This document shows, in pieces, positions 17,184-26,387 of a DNA stretch of 64,000 bases. Made by a program: the position numbers and the translations under genes. The notes beneath the pieces were generated by a model that was given only the letters and a program-made list of their open reading frames with translations, made no database searches and was not told where the DNA came from. How positions within the stretch are numbered: the first letter of the stretch is position 1; each line of letters starts with the position of its first letter. Source of the DNA: Geothrix limicola (GTDB lineage Bacteria; Acidobacteriota; Holophagae; Holophagales; Holophagaceae); contig NZ_BSDE01000007.1 of the NCBI RefSeq assembly GCF_030268085.1, positions 160,664 through 224,663 of the forward strand, written 5' to 3'.

Positions 17184-17477
17184 ATGTTGAAGTCCGCGTT
17201 TGTTTTCGTCCTGTCTATGGCAGCTTCGGCACCCGCGCTCTTGGCGATCTCCCCGGCCCCGATCCCGGTGGCCGATGGAGATGAAATGAAGACGATCTGC
17301 CCTGTCACGGGGAAGGCCATCCCTCCAGGGAAAGGCACCAAGGTCACGGTCCGGGGCCAGGAATATACCGTGATCGATAAGGCCGCCGCAGACAAACTTG
17401 CGGCGAACCCGGACCTTTTCCTGAACCCTGATGGGACGCCGAAGAACGCCGAGAAAAAGGAGCCGAAGCCCTACTAG
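17184..17477 (+). CDS. Small secreted YHS-like protein, copy 1
   Basis: A 97-aa exported protein. A signal peptide (about 1-22) is followed by a single domain with CPVTGKAIPPGKGTKVTVRG, EYTVIDKAAADKLAANPD and a PDGTPKNAEKK tail. The CPV.G start and the KLAANPDLFL end resemble YHS/TRASH metal-binding domains (CPVCG ... C...F.ANP.KYL), but only the first Cys (C39) is kept. AGGAGGTGG precedes the ATG. The next gene is a paralogue with more cysteines, so this looks like a tandem duplication. The function is unrecognised; periplasmic metal or heme handling is only a guess. Confidence 0.75.
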   Translation: MLKSAFVFVLSMAASAPALLAISPAPIPVADGDEMKTICPVTGKAIPPGKGTKVTVRGQEYTVIDKAAADKLAANPDLFLNPDGTPKNAEKKEPKPY

Positions 17478-17547
17478 CCACTGGCCACCAGTCAGGACCC
17501 TCAACCATTCGAAGCTGAGGCAATCCACGTGAACGAGGGAGGTCCCC

Positions 17548-17985
17548 ATGCTCATGTCGGCATTCACAGCCGTAGTCGTTGTGGCATCCATCCCGGTTTC
17601 GGCTCCGACGCTTCCGCCGGCTCCGGCAGCGCCGCCGGGGATTCTGGCGATCCTGGGGAGCGAAGAATCCACGCATGTGTGCCCGGTCTGCGGGGGCATC
17701 ATTCCTTTTGGCAAAGGCAGCAAGGTCGTGGTTCGAGGCCGCGAATACGCGGTGGATGACGGTGCCTGCGGTGAGGCCCTGGCCGCCAATCCGGACAAGT
17801 ACCTGGACCCCGACGGCACTCCGAAAAACGCCAAAAAGAAGGATGGTGCCCCTCCTAGGTCCTTCGAACCTGGCCCAATCGCTCGGAGCGGCCCGGCCGA
17901 ACGGCGAGGGGCCGATCCCCGGATGTCGGTCCCTCCAAATCCGCCAGGAGACCGCAGATGGGTCAGATGTAATCGTGGAATCTGA
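17548..17985 (+). CDS. Small secreted YHS-like protein, copy 2
   Basis: A 145-aa paralogue of the preceding protein. After a signal peptide (about 1-20) it has HVCPVCGGIIPFGKGSKVVVRG, EYAVDDGACGEALAANPDKYLDPDGTPKNAKKK. Here C45, C48 and C74 are present, matching the YHS metal-site pattern better than copy 1. Residues beyond about 98 form a Pro/Arg/Gly-rich tail without counterpart in copy 1, which ends at the equivalent point. The tail may be read-through after loss of the ancestral stop. GGGAGG precedes the ATG. Function is unknown. Confidence 0.7.
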   Translation: MLMSAFTAVVVVASIPVSAPTLPPAPAAPPGILAILGSEESTHVCPVCGGIIPFGKGSKVVVRGREYAVDDGACGEALAANPDKYLDPDGTPKNAKKKDGAPPRSFEPGPIARSGPAERRGADPRMSVPPNPPGDRRWVRCNRGI

Positions 17986-18120
17986 ATGTCACGATAGGGA
18001 TGGGCGTGGGGACGCCAACCGCTGGGCCCCGCGGGAGTCCCGAATTCATGCCCATCCCCTGCCTTCAACCGATCACAACAGGACGCCACCCCAGGACGGG
18101 GCCGAACCCGGCGAGGCCCC

Positions 18121-19260
18121 TTGCCTGAGCGTGCCCCCATCTCCAAGCTGCCCTTCCTCGGCGGCGGTACCCTCGGTGACACGCTGAAGGGGTCGGCCTT
18201 GGCGCAGGCCCTCGACGAGATGGCTGAGCGCAAGGCCTTCCTGATGGTGGCGACGCCCTACCTGTCCTTCCCGGCGCGCCTGCTGGCCTGGCAATCCGGA
18301 GAGGTGCGGCTGCGGGCGAACCAGACCCGGGAATTCCTGCTGAGGACCCTGCCGGACCAGGGGTTCCGCCTGCGCATCCCCTGGGGGCTGGGCATCGCGG
18401 CCGCATCCACGCGGCTGCTGGGCGTAGAGGAGGTCGAAGGCAGGCGGGTGCTTTGTGTGCAGGCCCCGGATCGCTTCGTGGAGGACGAGCCCCGACGGGC
18501 CTTTCGCGTGACCAAGACGGGCCAATCGAGGGCCGTCATCAATCCGGGCGGGGATCTCCTCCTGAGGGCCAACCTGGACAACCTCAGCGCCGTAGGGGCC
18601 TGCTTCTTCGTCACCGAGCCCATGCCGTCCGAAGGGCTCATCGTTAACCGCCCTCTCCGCCTTTCCATGGTGCTCGACCAGGGGCCCGCCCTGGATCTGG
18701 AGGGGCGCCTGGTCCACATGGACGGTCAGCTGCTGGGCGTGGCCTTCGAACCGCCACCCTCCACCGTCACGGCTGCTGCCCTCGAGGCCTGGCTTCAACC
18801 ACGGGTGGAAGAAGCCCGGCGCCAATGGGAGAACCGCGCCGCCCTGCGGGCCATGGCCGAGCAGGCGGCCCGGCCCCGCAGCCAGCCCGAGGGCGCGCTG
18901 CTCCTGGCCCGGGATCCGGCCCTCCTCACCCAACTGGGGGACATCCTGGGCGAACGGCTGCCCATCCGCGCCTGTGGTCTCGCCCTGGCTCCGCTCAGGG
19001 AAGCCCTGGAAACGCCGCCCCAGGTGGTCATCGTGCCCTGGACCGGGGGCGGGGTGCAGGCCCGTCATACGCTCCGGAACCTGGCCGAGGCCTTCCCCGC
19101 CGGCACGCCCATCGTCGTGCTGGGTCTGGGGGGCGATTACGGCGGCCGAGAGCTGGCCCTGGAACTCAAACAGGCGACCTTCGTGGCCTGGCCCACGGCC
19201 CAGGGCGCCTTCTTCGCCCGGCTGCTGGAAGGGCTGATCCGCAGGGCCTGGGGAGCCTGA
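18121..19260 (+). CDS. PilZ domain protein with C-terminal receiver-like domain
   Basis: A probable cyclic-di-GMP effector of about 379 aa. The N-terminal region (about 20-115) resembles a YcgR-type PilZN domain. The PilZ domain follows with the RxxxR motif RRAFR (125-129) and the DNLSAVG motif (153-159; family consensus D/NxSxxG). A C-terminal domain (about 255-378, ALLLARDPALLTQL ... IVVLGLGGDYGG) has the strand-helix rhythm of a response-regulator receiver but no obvious phospho-Asp. The start is taken as TTG at 18121 with GGCGAGG just upstream; no ATG or GTG gives a full N-terminus. It converges on ppc 12 bp later. Confidence 0.78.
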   Translation: MPERAPISKLPFLGGGTLGDTLKGSALAQALDEMAERKAFLMVATPYLSFPARLLAWQSGEVRLRANQTREFLLRTLPDQGFRLRIPWGLGIAAASTRLLGVEEVEGRRVLCVQAPDRFVEDEPRRAFRVTKTGQSRAVINPGGDLLLRANLDNLSAVGACFFVTEPMPSEGLIVNRPLRLSMVLDQGPALDLEGRLVHMDGQLLGVAFEPPPSTVTAAALEAWLQPRVEEARRQWENRAALRAMAEQAARPRSQPEGALLLARDPALLTQLGDILGERLPIRACGLALAPLREALETPPQVVIVPWTGGGVQARHTLRNLAEAFPAGTPIVVLGLGGDYGGRELALELKQATFVAWPTAQGAFFARLLEGLIRRAWGA

Positions 19261-19272
19261 GGGTGGCCTCGT

Positions 19273-22023
19273 CTAGCCGCTGTTGCGCAGGCCCGCCGCG
19301 ATGCCGTTGATGGACAGCAGGAGGCACCGTTCGATGCGCTCGTCGGTCTCTCCGGTGCGGAAGCGGCGCATCAGCTCCACCTGCAGATGGTTCATGGGGT
19401 CGAGGTAGGGGAACCGGTGCCGGATGGATCGCTGCAGGGAGGGGTTGTCCTCAAGCAGCTCGGCTTGACCCGTGATGGCCTTCAGAGCCTCGACGGAGGC
19501 TTCGCATTCCGACTGGATCCGACCGAAGATGCGGTGCCTCAGGTCGGGGTCGCCCACCAGGTCCGCGTAGCGCGAGGCGATGGCCAGATCCACCTTGGCC
19601 AGCACCATGTCCATGTTCGAAAGCAGGCTCTGGAAATAGGGCCACCGCGCGTGCATCTCCTTGAGCAGGGACAACCCCGCGTCGCCTCGCCTTTCCAAGA
19701 AAGACTGTACGGCCGAACCGAAGCCGTACCAGCCCGGCAGCATCACGCGGCATTGGCTCCAGCTGAACACCCAGGGGATCGCCCGCAGGTCCGTGATGCT
19801 GCGCCCGGCCTTCCGGCTGGCGGGCCTCGAGCCGATGTTGAGGCGGGCGATCTCGGCGATGGGCGTGGATTCCCAAAAGAACCGCTCGAAGCCTTCGGTT
19901 CCGTAGACGAGGTCGCGGTAGGCGCGGCAGGCCGCCTCGGATAAGTAATCCATGGCTTCGGTGAACCGGGGATCCGCGCCGGCATCCTGATGGACAGGCA
20001 GGCTTGCTTCTAGCGTGGCGGCCACCAACACTTCGAGGTTCCGGCGGGCCACGGCGGGGTGGCCGTACTTCGCGGCGATCACCTCGCCCTGCTCGGTGAG
20101 CCGGATCTGGCCATTCACGGCACCCGGGGGCTGGGCGAGGATGGCTTCGTAGGCGGGGCCGCCACCCCGCCCCACGGAACCGCCGCGCCCATGGAAGAGG
20201 CGCAGGCGGACACCATGATTCCGGGCGACCTCCACCAGCCGCAGTTCAGCCTTGTAGAGCTCCCAGCGGGAGGTGAGGAAGCCGCCGTCCTTGTTGCTGT
20301 CCGAGTAGCCGACCATCACTTCCTGGATGTCTCCCCGGCCCTGGAGCAGGCGCCGGTAGAGGGGCAAGCTGAACAGCGCGTCCATGATGTCGCCGGAGCG
20401 CTGAAGATCCTCGATGGTTTCGAAAAGGGGGATCAGATTGATGTCGAGGCGGCCTTCCGCGGGCCGGAGGAGCCCGGCCTCACGCAGCAGCACGGCGGCT
20501 TCCAGCAGGTCCGACACGCCTTCCGTATGGCTGATGATGCAGCTGGGCAGAGCCTCGACGCCCAGGCGCTGCTGCGCGTCGGCCGCCGCATGGAAGAGGG
20601 CCAGCTCCTGGCGGGTTTCATCGGTGTAGGTGAGATAGGGCGAGGCGAGGGGGCGCGGGCTTTCCAGTTCGGCGGCGAGGGCTGCGATGCGCCCGGATTC
20701 GTCGAGGGATCCGTAGGCCGAGCCGGGTCGCACAGCTTCGAGTAGCTCGGCCACCACGCGGCCCTGGACCTCGGAAGCCTGGCGCAGATCGATGGGCGCG
20801 AGATGGAAGCCGAAGACGGACACCGTGCGCCGCAGGTCCCGCAGGCGGCCCCGGGCGAGGCGGCGGCCCCCGTGATCGCGCAGGGACCGGTCCAGCACAT
20901 CCAGGTCCGACTTCAGTTCGGCGGGGCTGCCGTAGGCGGCTTGGACCTCGGGCTTCGCGTCGCCTTCCGCACCCACCAGCTTCGTGCGGGTGGCCGATAG
21001 CCTCTGGAAGATCAGGCTGAGGGCGCGCCGGTAGGCCTCGTCCGCGCGCTGCGGGGCCTGGTCCGGGGCAGTCGCGGCCAGATCGAGCAGGTCCTGCGAG
21101 GCGCGGGAAACCTGGAGGCTGAGGGATAATTCCTCGCCGAGGGTCTGGGTCTCCTTCAGCAGGAAATCGAGGATGGTGCGCGACTGCATGCGCAGGGTTT
21201 GTCCGAGCACCTCTGCGGTGACGAAGGGATTGCCATCGCGATCTCCCCCGATCCAGCTGCCCACCTGGAAGAAGGGTGGCAGCTCGGCGTCGCCCCAGGC
21301 CGGATCGAGGCCGAGGCGGTCCTCCAGATCCGCATAGAGCGCCGGCACCTGGTGCAGGAAGGTGCGGCCGAAATAGGAAAGGGCGTTGGACACCTCGTCG
21401 GTGACCGCGGGGCGCTGGGGGCGCAACATGCGCGTCTGCCAGAGCAGCAGCACCTGGCGCTGCAGGTGCTCTTCGCGCAGGGCGGCCTCGCGCGGGGTCG
21501 AGGCGCTGCGATCGCGCTCGTCCAGCAGCCGCGCGATCTCCATCTGGGCGTTCAGGATGCTCTTGCGCTGCACCTCGGTGGGATGGGCGGTGAGCACCGG
21601 CCGCACCTGGGCGCCGGAGAAGAAGGCCCGCAGCCCCTTCGCGCCGAGCCCCGCCTCGGCGGAACGGGCCAGGGCGTGGCCCAGGGAACTGGGCCTGGGC
21701 GCGCTCTGCCCCATGCGGTGGGCGCGGGAACGGCGGATGTGGTGCTGGTCTTCCGCCAGGTTGGCGAGCTGGGAGAAGTAGCTGAAGGCGCGCACCACCA
21801 GCGTGGCGCGGCCCGGACTCAGGTCCTTCAGGATCGCGCGGAGCTCCTCGCCCGCCCCGGAATCCATGGCGCGGTGGAAGCGGACGCCGCTCTGGCGGAT
21901 CCGTTCGATGAGCTGGAAGGTCTCCTCGCCCTCCTGCTCCCGCACGGTGTCGCCCAGCACCCGGCCCAGCAGCCGGATATCTTCCCTCAGGGGCAAGTCC
22001 TTGTCGGCGAGGGCGAGGTCCAT
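19273..22023 (-). CDS. ppc: Phosphoenolpyruvate carboxylase
   Basis: Ppc adds bicarbonate to PEP to make oxaloacetate, refilling the TCA cycle. The 916-aa protein has the expected length. It carries the active-site His motif VLTAHPTEVQRKSI, the GGDRDGNPFVT segment, the Lys/Arg region VMVGYSDSNKDGGFLTSRW, FHGRGGSVGRGGGP (PEP-binding Arg) and the conserved C-terminus, which ends NGIAAGLRNSG. The ATG at 22023 follows AAGGA at 7 nt; a possible start 11 codons upstream is less likely. It forms a single-gene unit, minus strand, downstream of a chemoreceptor. Confidence 0.97.
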   Translation of the reverse strand: MDLALADKDLPLREDIRLLGRVLGDTVREQEGEETFQLIERIRQSGVRFHRAMDSGAGEELRAILKDLSPGRATLVVRAFSYFSQLANLAEDQHHIRRSRAHRMGQSAPRPSSLGHALARSAEAGLGAKGLRAFFSGAQVRPVLTAHPTEVQRKSILNAQMEIARLLDERDRSASTPREAALREEHLQRQVLLLWQTRMLRPQRPAVTDEVSNALSYFGRTFLHQVPALYADLEDRLGLDPAWGDAELPPFFQVGSWIGGDRDGNPFVTAEVLGQTLRMQSRTILDFLLKETQTLGEELSLSLQVSRASQDLLDLAATAPDQAPQRADEAYRRALSLIFQRLSATRTKLVGAEGDAKPEVQAAYGSPAELKSDLDVLDRSLRDHGGRRLARGRLRDLRRTVSVFGFHLAPIDLRQASEVQGRVVAELLEAVRPGSAYGSLDESGRIAALAAELESPRPLASPYLTYTDETRQELALFHAAADAQQRLGVEALPSCIISHTEGVSDLLEAAVLLREAGLLRPAEGRLDINLIPLFETIEDLQRSGDIMDALFSLPLYRRLLQGRGDIQEVMVGYSDSNKDGGFLTSRWELYKAELRLVEVARNHGVRLRLFHGRGGSVGRGGGPAYEAILAQPPGAVNGQIRLTEQGEVIAAKYGHPAVARRNLEVLVAATLEASLPVHQDAGADPRFTEAMDYLSEAACRAYRDLVYGTEGFERFFWESTPIAEIARLNIGSRPASRKAGRSITDLRAIPWVFSWSQCRVMLPGWYGFGSAVQSFLERRGDAGLSLLKEMHARWPYFQSLLSNMDMVLAKVDLAIASRYADLVGDPDLRHRIFGRIQSECEASVEALKAITGQAELLEDNPSLQRSIRHRFPYLDPMNHLQVELMRRFRTGETDERIERCLLLSINGIAAGLRNSG

Positions 22024-22240
22024 GGGCGATTCCTTGATGAAGCAATGAAAGATCAAGCCTCCCGCCAGATTAAGGGAAATCGGGCATCGGAATCATGCCG
22101 ATGTGGGTTCATGCGCCCGGATTCTTGCGGTGCGAACCGGGCACCAGGAGGAGAAGGTCTTGAAGGGCCGCTGCCCCTGGCAAAAGCCGATGTCTCCTTC
22201 TCGAAATTTCACATAAGCACGCCCAGCCGAAGGCCGTGCT

Positions 22241-24145
22241 TCAGAGACTGAACCGGTTCACGGCCTGGGAGAGATCTTCGGCGAGCCGGGAGAGTTCCAT
22301 CGCGGTGCGGGAGACTTCGGCCACGGAGCTGGCCAGCTCCTGTGTGCCCCGGGAATTGACCGTGGTTTCGTCGGCCACGGCCAGCACCTGGTGGGCCGCC
22401 TCGGCACTGATGGCGGTCTGCTGATCGGTGGCCTGGCCGATGGCGGTGATCAGGTTCGAAATGCTATCGATCTGCGCCTTCATGTCCTGCACGGCTCCGG
22501 TGGCGGATTCCGTGGTTCGAAGGCCTTCTTGGACGGCTGAATCGCTGCGCTCGATCAAGGTGCTGATCTCCCGGGCGGCCGTGGCGGACCGCTCGGCCAG
22601 CTTGCGCACTTCTTCGGCCACCACGGCGAAGCCTTTGCCCTGGGCGCCAGCCTTGGCGGCCTCGATGGCCGCGTTCAGGGAAAGCAGGTTGGTCTGCCGG
22701 GCGATGTCCTGGATCAATCGCACCGCTTCCACCACTTCGTTGGTGGACGTCTGGATTTCATCCATGGCCTTGGCGATGGAGGCGCTGGCCTGTTCACCCA
22801 GCCTGGAAGCCTGGCTGGCACTGGTGACCCGGTGGCAGGCCTGCTGGACATGCCCGGACACCACAGTCACAGAGGAGGACAGGTCGGTGACCGCGGAACG
22901 GATGCGACCGGTGCTTTCCTGCACGTGCTGGGCCCCCTGGGCGATGCCGTGGGTGGTCCGGTTCATCTGTTCGGCCGAGGCGGAAAGCTGTGTGGCCCCG
23001 CTCGCCACGCGGTGGGATGCGTCCATCACGGAAACGAACACCTCCCTGAACCGGGCCAGGGCCTTGTCCGCGGCCTGGGCGACCCGCTGGAATTCGTCCC
23101 GGCTCTCCAGTTCGACGCGGGAGGTCAGGTCACTGTTCTCCAAGGTGGCCACCAGCTGCGTCAGGGTTTCGTTGACGGAACGGTGGAAGCCGATGAGGAG
23201 GTACCCGCAAAGGAGCAATCCGAAGAGGGCCACGCCGAGGGCAAGTGCCATGCCCTGGGCCTTCACCTGGATCCGGGCGTCCAGCAGGTGGTTCAGGCAG
23301 GGGATGGTTTCTTTGAAGAAAGCAGCATTCGATTCGAAGGCCGCTCCAGCTATGCGATGGAGATCCGCCACTGAAGCCGTGGCCGGCGCCTTGAGGACCT
23401 GCTTCTCCAGGAACTCCGTGAACTCGGCCATGGCCTTGGTGGCGGCTGAGAAGGAAGGGCCCAGAAGCCTGGCCGATTCGGAATTGCTGAACCCTTTGGA
23501 GGGATTGAGGTCATCCTCCATGCCGGTTTGGTTGGTGCGAAGGGAGCCGAGGAGGATGGTGAGCCGCGTGGTTTCTTCTGCGGCAATGGCTTTCCGGGAG
23601 AGGATGCCTTCCGCGAGGGCCTGGCACTGGGCGATGGCGTCGCCCTGCTGGAGCTGCTTGAGAAGCGCCAGGTCCATGATGTAGAAGCTGTCCAGCTGAG
23701 GGTCGAGGATCAGTCCCGAAGTGTCGCCGACCTTTGATACGGCGCCGAGCACCAGGTTGTTCATGGGTTCCAGGGCCGCCGGATCCAGTCGAGAGCCCCC
23801 CTTCTTCCAGGAGGTGACACCTTCCGACCAGGTGGTACCCATGGCGAGGGCCGGGCCCAGCTTGGCATCGACGCCATCCATCCGATTCAGGGCCGATTCG
23901 AGAGGCCCGGATCCGACCCCGCCCGAACGCAGGCGGGCGAGGGCCTCGGATACGGCACCCAAGGCCTTCAGATAATCGCTGCCCAGGCGTTCCTGCCGCG
24001 CCGAGGCAAGGTCGGCGTTGAGCGTCGTAACCATGCTGAAGGTATTCCATCCCAGGGCGAGGAACACGACCACACTCACGGCGAGGAATTTCCCCCGGAA
24101 ACGGAGGCGATGCATGAGGGTCGTAGCTGGTCCGAACAGGTTCAT
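22241..24145 (-). CDS. Methyl-accepting chemotaxis protein
   Basis: A 634-aa membrane chemoreceptor. TM1 lies near residues 20-42 ([15 protein letters not shown]). A large all-helical periplasmic domain (about 43-300) of no recognised ligand family comes next, then TM2 near 303-325 ([20 protein letters not shown]). A HAMP domain (about 326-375) leads into the MCP signalling domain with the tip [20 protein letters not shown] and [21 protein letters not shown] precedes the ATG. No CheA/W genes are nearby. The ligand is unknown. Confidence 0.95.
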   Translation of the reverse strand: MNLFGPATTLMHRLRFRGKFLAVSVVVFLALGWNTFSMVTTLNADLASARQERLGSDYLKALGAVSEALARLRSGGVGSGPLESALNRMDGVDAKLGPALAMGTTWSEGVTSWKKGGSRLDPAALEPMNNLVLGAVSKVGDTSGLILDPQLDSFYIMDLALLKQLQQGDAIAQCQALAEGILSRKAIAAEETTRLTILLGSLRTNQTGMEDDLNPSKGFSNSESARLLGPSFSAATKAMAEFTEFLEKQVLKAPATASVADLHRIAGAAFESNAAFFKETIPCLNHLLDARIQVKAQGMALALGVALFGLLLCGYLLIGFHRSVNETLTQLVATLENSDLTSRVELESRDEFQRVAQAADKALARFREVFVSVMDASHRVASGATQLSASAEQMNRTTHGIAQGAQHVQESTGRIRSAVTDLSSSVTVVSGHVQQACHRVTSASQASRLGEQASASIAKAMDEIQTSTNEVVEAVRLIQDIARQTNLLSLNAAIEAAKAGAQGKGFAVVAEEVRKLAERSATAAREISTLIERSDSAVQEGLRTTESATGAVQDMKAQIDSISNLITAIGQATDQQTAISAEAAHQVLAVADETTVNSRGTQELASSVAEVSRTAMELSRLAEDLSQAVNRFSL

Positions 24146-24307
24146 GGAACCCCCTTCACAGGCCCTATCAGGGAAATCCGTTGGACAGATTTTTTTTGAT
24201 CGGGAGATGGGGCTTCCGGGTGAAATCCGGAGACCTTTCGGACTGGCATCCGCGCCTGGGAAAGCGGTGTCTTCCAGGTTAGGTCGACCGCCAGAGGTGA
24301 AAAGGGC

Positions 24308-26242
24308 TCACCTGTCGGGGAGGGGTGTTGAACCCGGGAAGCGCAGGGTGAAGCGGCTCCCCTGGCCGGTTTCGCTGTGCACCTCGATTTCCGCGCCGTG
24401 GGCCCGGGCGATGCCCTGGACCATGGCGAGCCCCAGGCCCGAGCCCCGGTCCGGGCCCTTGGTGGTGAAGAAGGGCGTGAACAGCTGATCCTTCACGTCC
24501 GGCGGGATGCCTTCCCCGCCATCCATGACGGCCAGGTAGGGCCGGCCGTCCGAGCCCTTTCCGGCTTCGAGGCGGAGAGGCCCGCCGCGGGGCATGGCGT
24601 CCCGTCCGTTGACGGCCAGGTTGAGCAGAACCTGCTCGAGCTGGAGCCGGTCCCCATGGATCCAGACGGGGTCCTGGGGCGGCACGACCTGGAGGGTCAC
24701 CTGGGCGCCCAGCAGGGGTTCCAGCAGCGATCCCGATTCCCTGAGCAGGGCTCCCAGTTCGATGGGGCCGGGATCTTCCTCCACGGGCCTCCCGATGGTC
24801 AGGAGGGCGCGCAGGAATCCTCGGCCGCGCCGGAGCGCGGAGGAGGCCAGGTCCAGGCTCCGCGTACGGAGATCTTCCGGGAGGCTCGGATCCTGGGCCA
24901 TCTCCAGATTGGCGCCGACGGCAGAAAGCAGGTTGCCGAGATCATGGGCCACCCCGGCGGCGAGGGTGCCGATCATTTCGCGGCGCTGGGCCACGCGCAG
25001 GTGGCCTTCCAGGCTCGATCGCTCCTCGAGGGCGAGGGAGGCCACCCGCAGGGTCTTGGCGAGGTTCTGGACTTCGGCGATGGGGGTTTCGGGGCTGACG
25101 ATGACGTGGCCTTCCACGAGGGCTTCCGCCTGGGCGGCCAGCCTTTCCAGGGGTTCGGCGATCTGGCGGCTGCTCCAGGCCATGCGCCACGCCAGGAAAG
25201 CCAGGGCGCCCAGGCTGAGGACCAGGGTGGCCAGGGCCACCCTCCGGGGTTCACGAAGCAGATCCTCTTCGGGAATGGCGGCGAGGATCTCCCAGTCCAG
25301 GCCCCCGTCCAGCCTGAATCGGCGCCGCTGCACGAGGAAGGTTTCCCGCCCCACCTTGATCTGGGGCCAGGAGCCGGCGCGGTCGGCGCGTTCGACCCGG
25401 TGGACCGCCGCGGGAATGGGGTGCCGCAGGGGATCCAGGGGCTCGGGCTTCAGGGCGCGGGAGTGGTCAGGCGGCGAGGGTGACCCCTCCTGTTCCGGGG
25501 GGACGAGCAGGCGACCATCCCCATCCAGGACGGCGAGCCGTGTGCCTTCCGTGGGCTTGGCCTCCCTCAACCAGGGCTGGATGTCGCCCAGCACCAGGTC
25601 CACGCCCAGTACGCCGAGCGGCCGGTCTCCCTGGGACACGGGGATGGTGTAGGTGAATCCGAAGCCGACCTTGCCCAGAAAGGGATAGGGCGGCGTCCAA
25701 CTGCCCCGGGTCTCCTTCAGGCCCTGCAGGACCCAGGGACGCAACCTCCAGTCCGGTGGTGCCGCCGGATCCGGCTCGGTCCGGATCAGGCGGCCCTGCT
25801 CGTCCCACAGGTGGATCAGGCGCTGCGGAAGACCACCCTCGACGTGGGTTCCACGGGTGATCCACAAGTTCTGATACTCGGCTTCGGGGGTGTTGGCGGC
25901 GGAGGCCTGGCCATCCGGCAGCACGAAGGTCAGGTTCGACAGGCCGGGGCGGCTGCGCAGCTCGGCCAGCAGCTGTTGTTCCCCCGCGAGCGTATCCATG
26001 GGCGCCAGCTGGCCCAGCCGGCCCATCTGGGCGAGGGCCTCGCCGGTGCGGACGGCCTCGTTGAGGCTGCGCTTCAGCCGCCGCTCGACATCACTCAATC
26101 CCATCTCGGCCCGAGTCTTGGCTTGGGAAATCATGATGGCCCGGGCTCCGGACCAACCCACCCCGGCCAGCCCCAGCCCTCCCAGGCCCACGATCAATAG
26201 GCTTTCTCGAAGCAGCAGGCGGCGGAGCGGGAGCGGATCCAT
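24308..26242 (-). CDS. Sensor histidine kinase with periplasmic Cache-type domain
   Basis: A 644-aa membrane histidine kinase. A first TM helix (about residues 13-35) is followed by an extracytoplasmic double-Cache-like region (about 40-330, with WVLQGLKETRGSWTPPYPFLG and PLGVLGVDLVLGDIQPWL). TM2 lies near 340-360 and a HAMP-like linker follows. The HisKA motif is GVAHDLGNLLSAVGANLEMA (H433) and the HATPase has NLAVNGRDAMPRGG, DGGEGIP and GSGLGLAMVQG. The phospho-acceptor box reads HDLGN instead of HDFNN/HELRT. No cognate response regulator is adjacent. It is divergent from ispH across a region with two dyads. GAGGAAGG precedes the start. Confidence 0.92.
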   Translation of the reverse strand: MDPLPLRRLLLRESLLIVGLGGLGLAGVGWSGARAIMISQAKTRAEMGLSDVERRLKRSLNEAVRTGEALAQMGRLGQLAPMDTLAGEQQLLAELRSRPGLSNLTFVLPDGQASAANTPEAEYQNLWITRGTHVEGGLPQRLIHLWDEQGRLIRTEPDPAAPPDWRLRPWVLQGLKETRGSWTPPYPFLGKVGFGFTYTIPVSQGDRPLGVLGVDLVLGDIQPWLREAKPTEGTRLAVLDGDGRLLVPPEQEGSPSPPDHSRALKPEPLDPLRHPIPAAVHRVERADRAGSWPQIKVGRETFLVQRRRFRLDGGLDWEILAAIPEEDLLREPRRVALATLVLSLGALAFLAWRMAWSSRQIAEPLERLAAQAEALVEGHVIVSPETPIAEVQNLAKTLRVASLALEERSSLEGHLRVAQRREMIGTLAAGVAHDLGNLLSAVGANLEMAQDPSLPEDLRTRSLDLASSALRRGRGFLRALLTIGRPVEEDPGPIELGALLRESGSLLEPLLGAQVTLQVVPPQDPVWIHGDRLQLEQVLLNLAVNGRDAMPRGGPLRLEAGKGSDGRPYLAVMDGGEGIPPDVKDQLFTPFFTTKGPDRGSGLGLAMVQGIARAHGAEIEVHSETGQGSRFTLRFPGSTPLPDR

Positions 26243-26300
26243 GGCAACCTTCCTCGCTTCGGCAGGAAGGAGGGGACCTATGAGGAACGCCTTTGGGATC

Positions 26301-26373
26301 GGATCTCCGGCCGAGATCCGTGCACCCGTGCGGACCTGGAGGTATGATGAATAACCTGACCAACCAGGTCAGG
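26301..26373. promoter_or_regulatory. Two 7-5-7 dyads between the kinase gene and the ispH fusion
   Basis: GGATCTC-CGGCC-GAGATCC (26301-26319) and CCTGACC-AACCA-GGTCAGG (26355-26373) are both perfect 7-bp inverted repeats with 5-nt centres. A -10-like TATGAT (26343-26348) lies between them, so the second dyad would sit at the transcript start of the plus-strand gene. They may be operators or a 5' RNA hairpin. Confidence 0.5.
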
Positions 26374-26387
26374 ATTGTGGGGCTGCC

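Noticed and set aside
17997..18058. Inverted repeat GGGATGGGC/GCCCATCCC after the second YHS-like gene
   Set aside because: The arms are 44 nt apart and no T-tract follows. It could be chance in GC-rich sequence.
22024..22240. Hairpins (CATCGG/CCGATG and GAGAAGG/CCTTCTC) between ppc and the chemoreceptor gene
   Set aside because: Stems are short, loops long and no T-run follows. Not strong enough to call a terminator or regulator.
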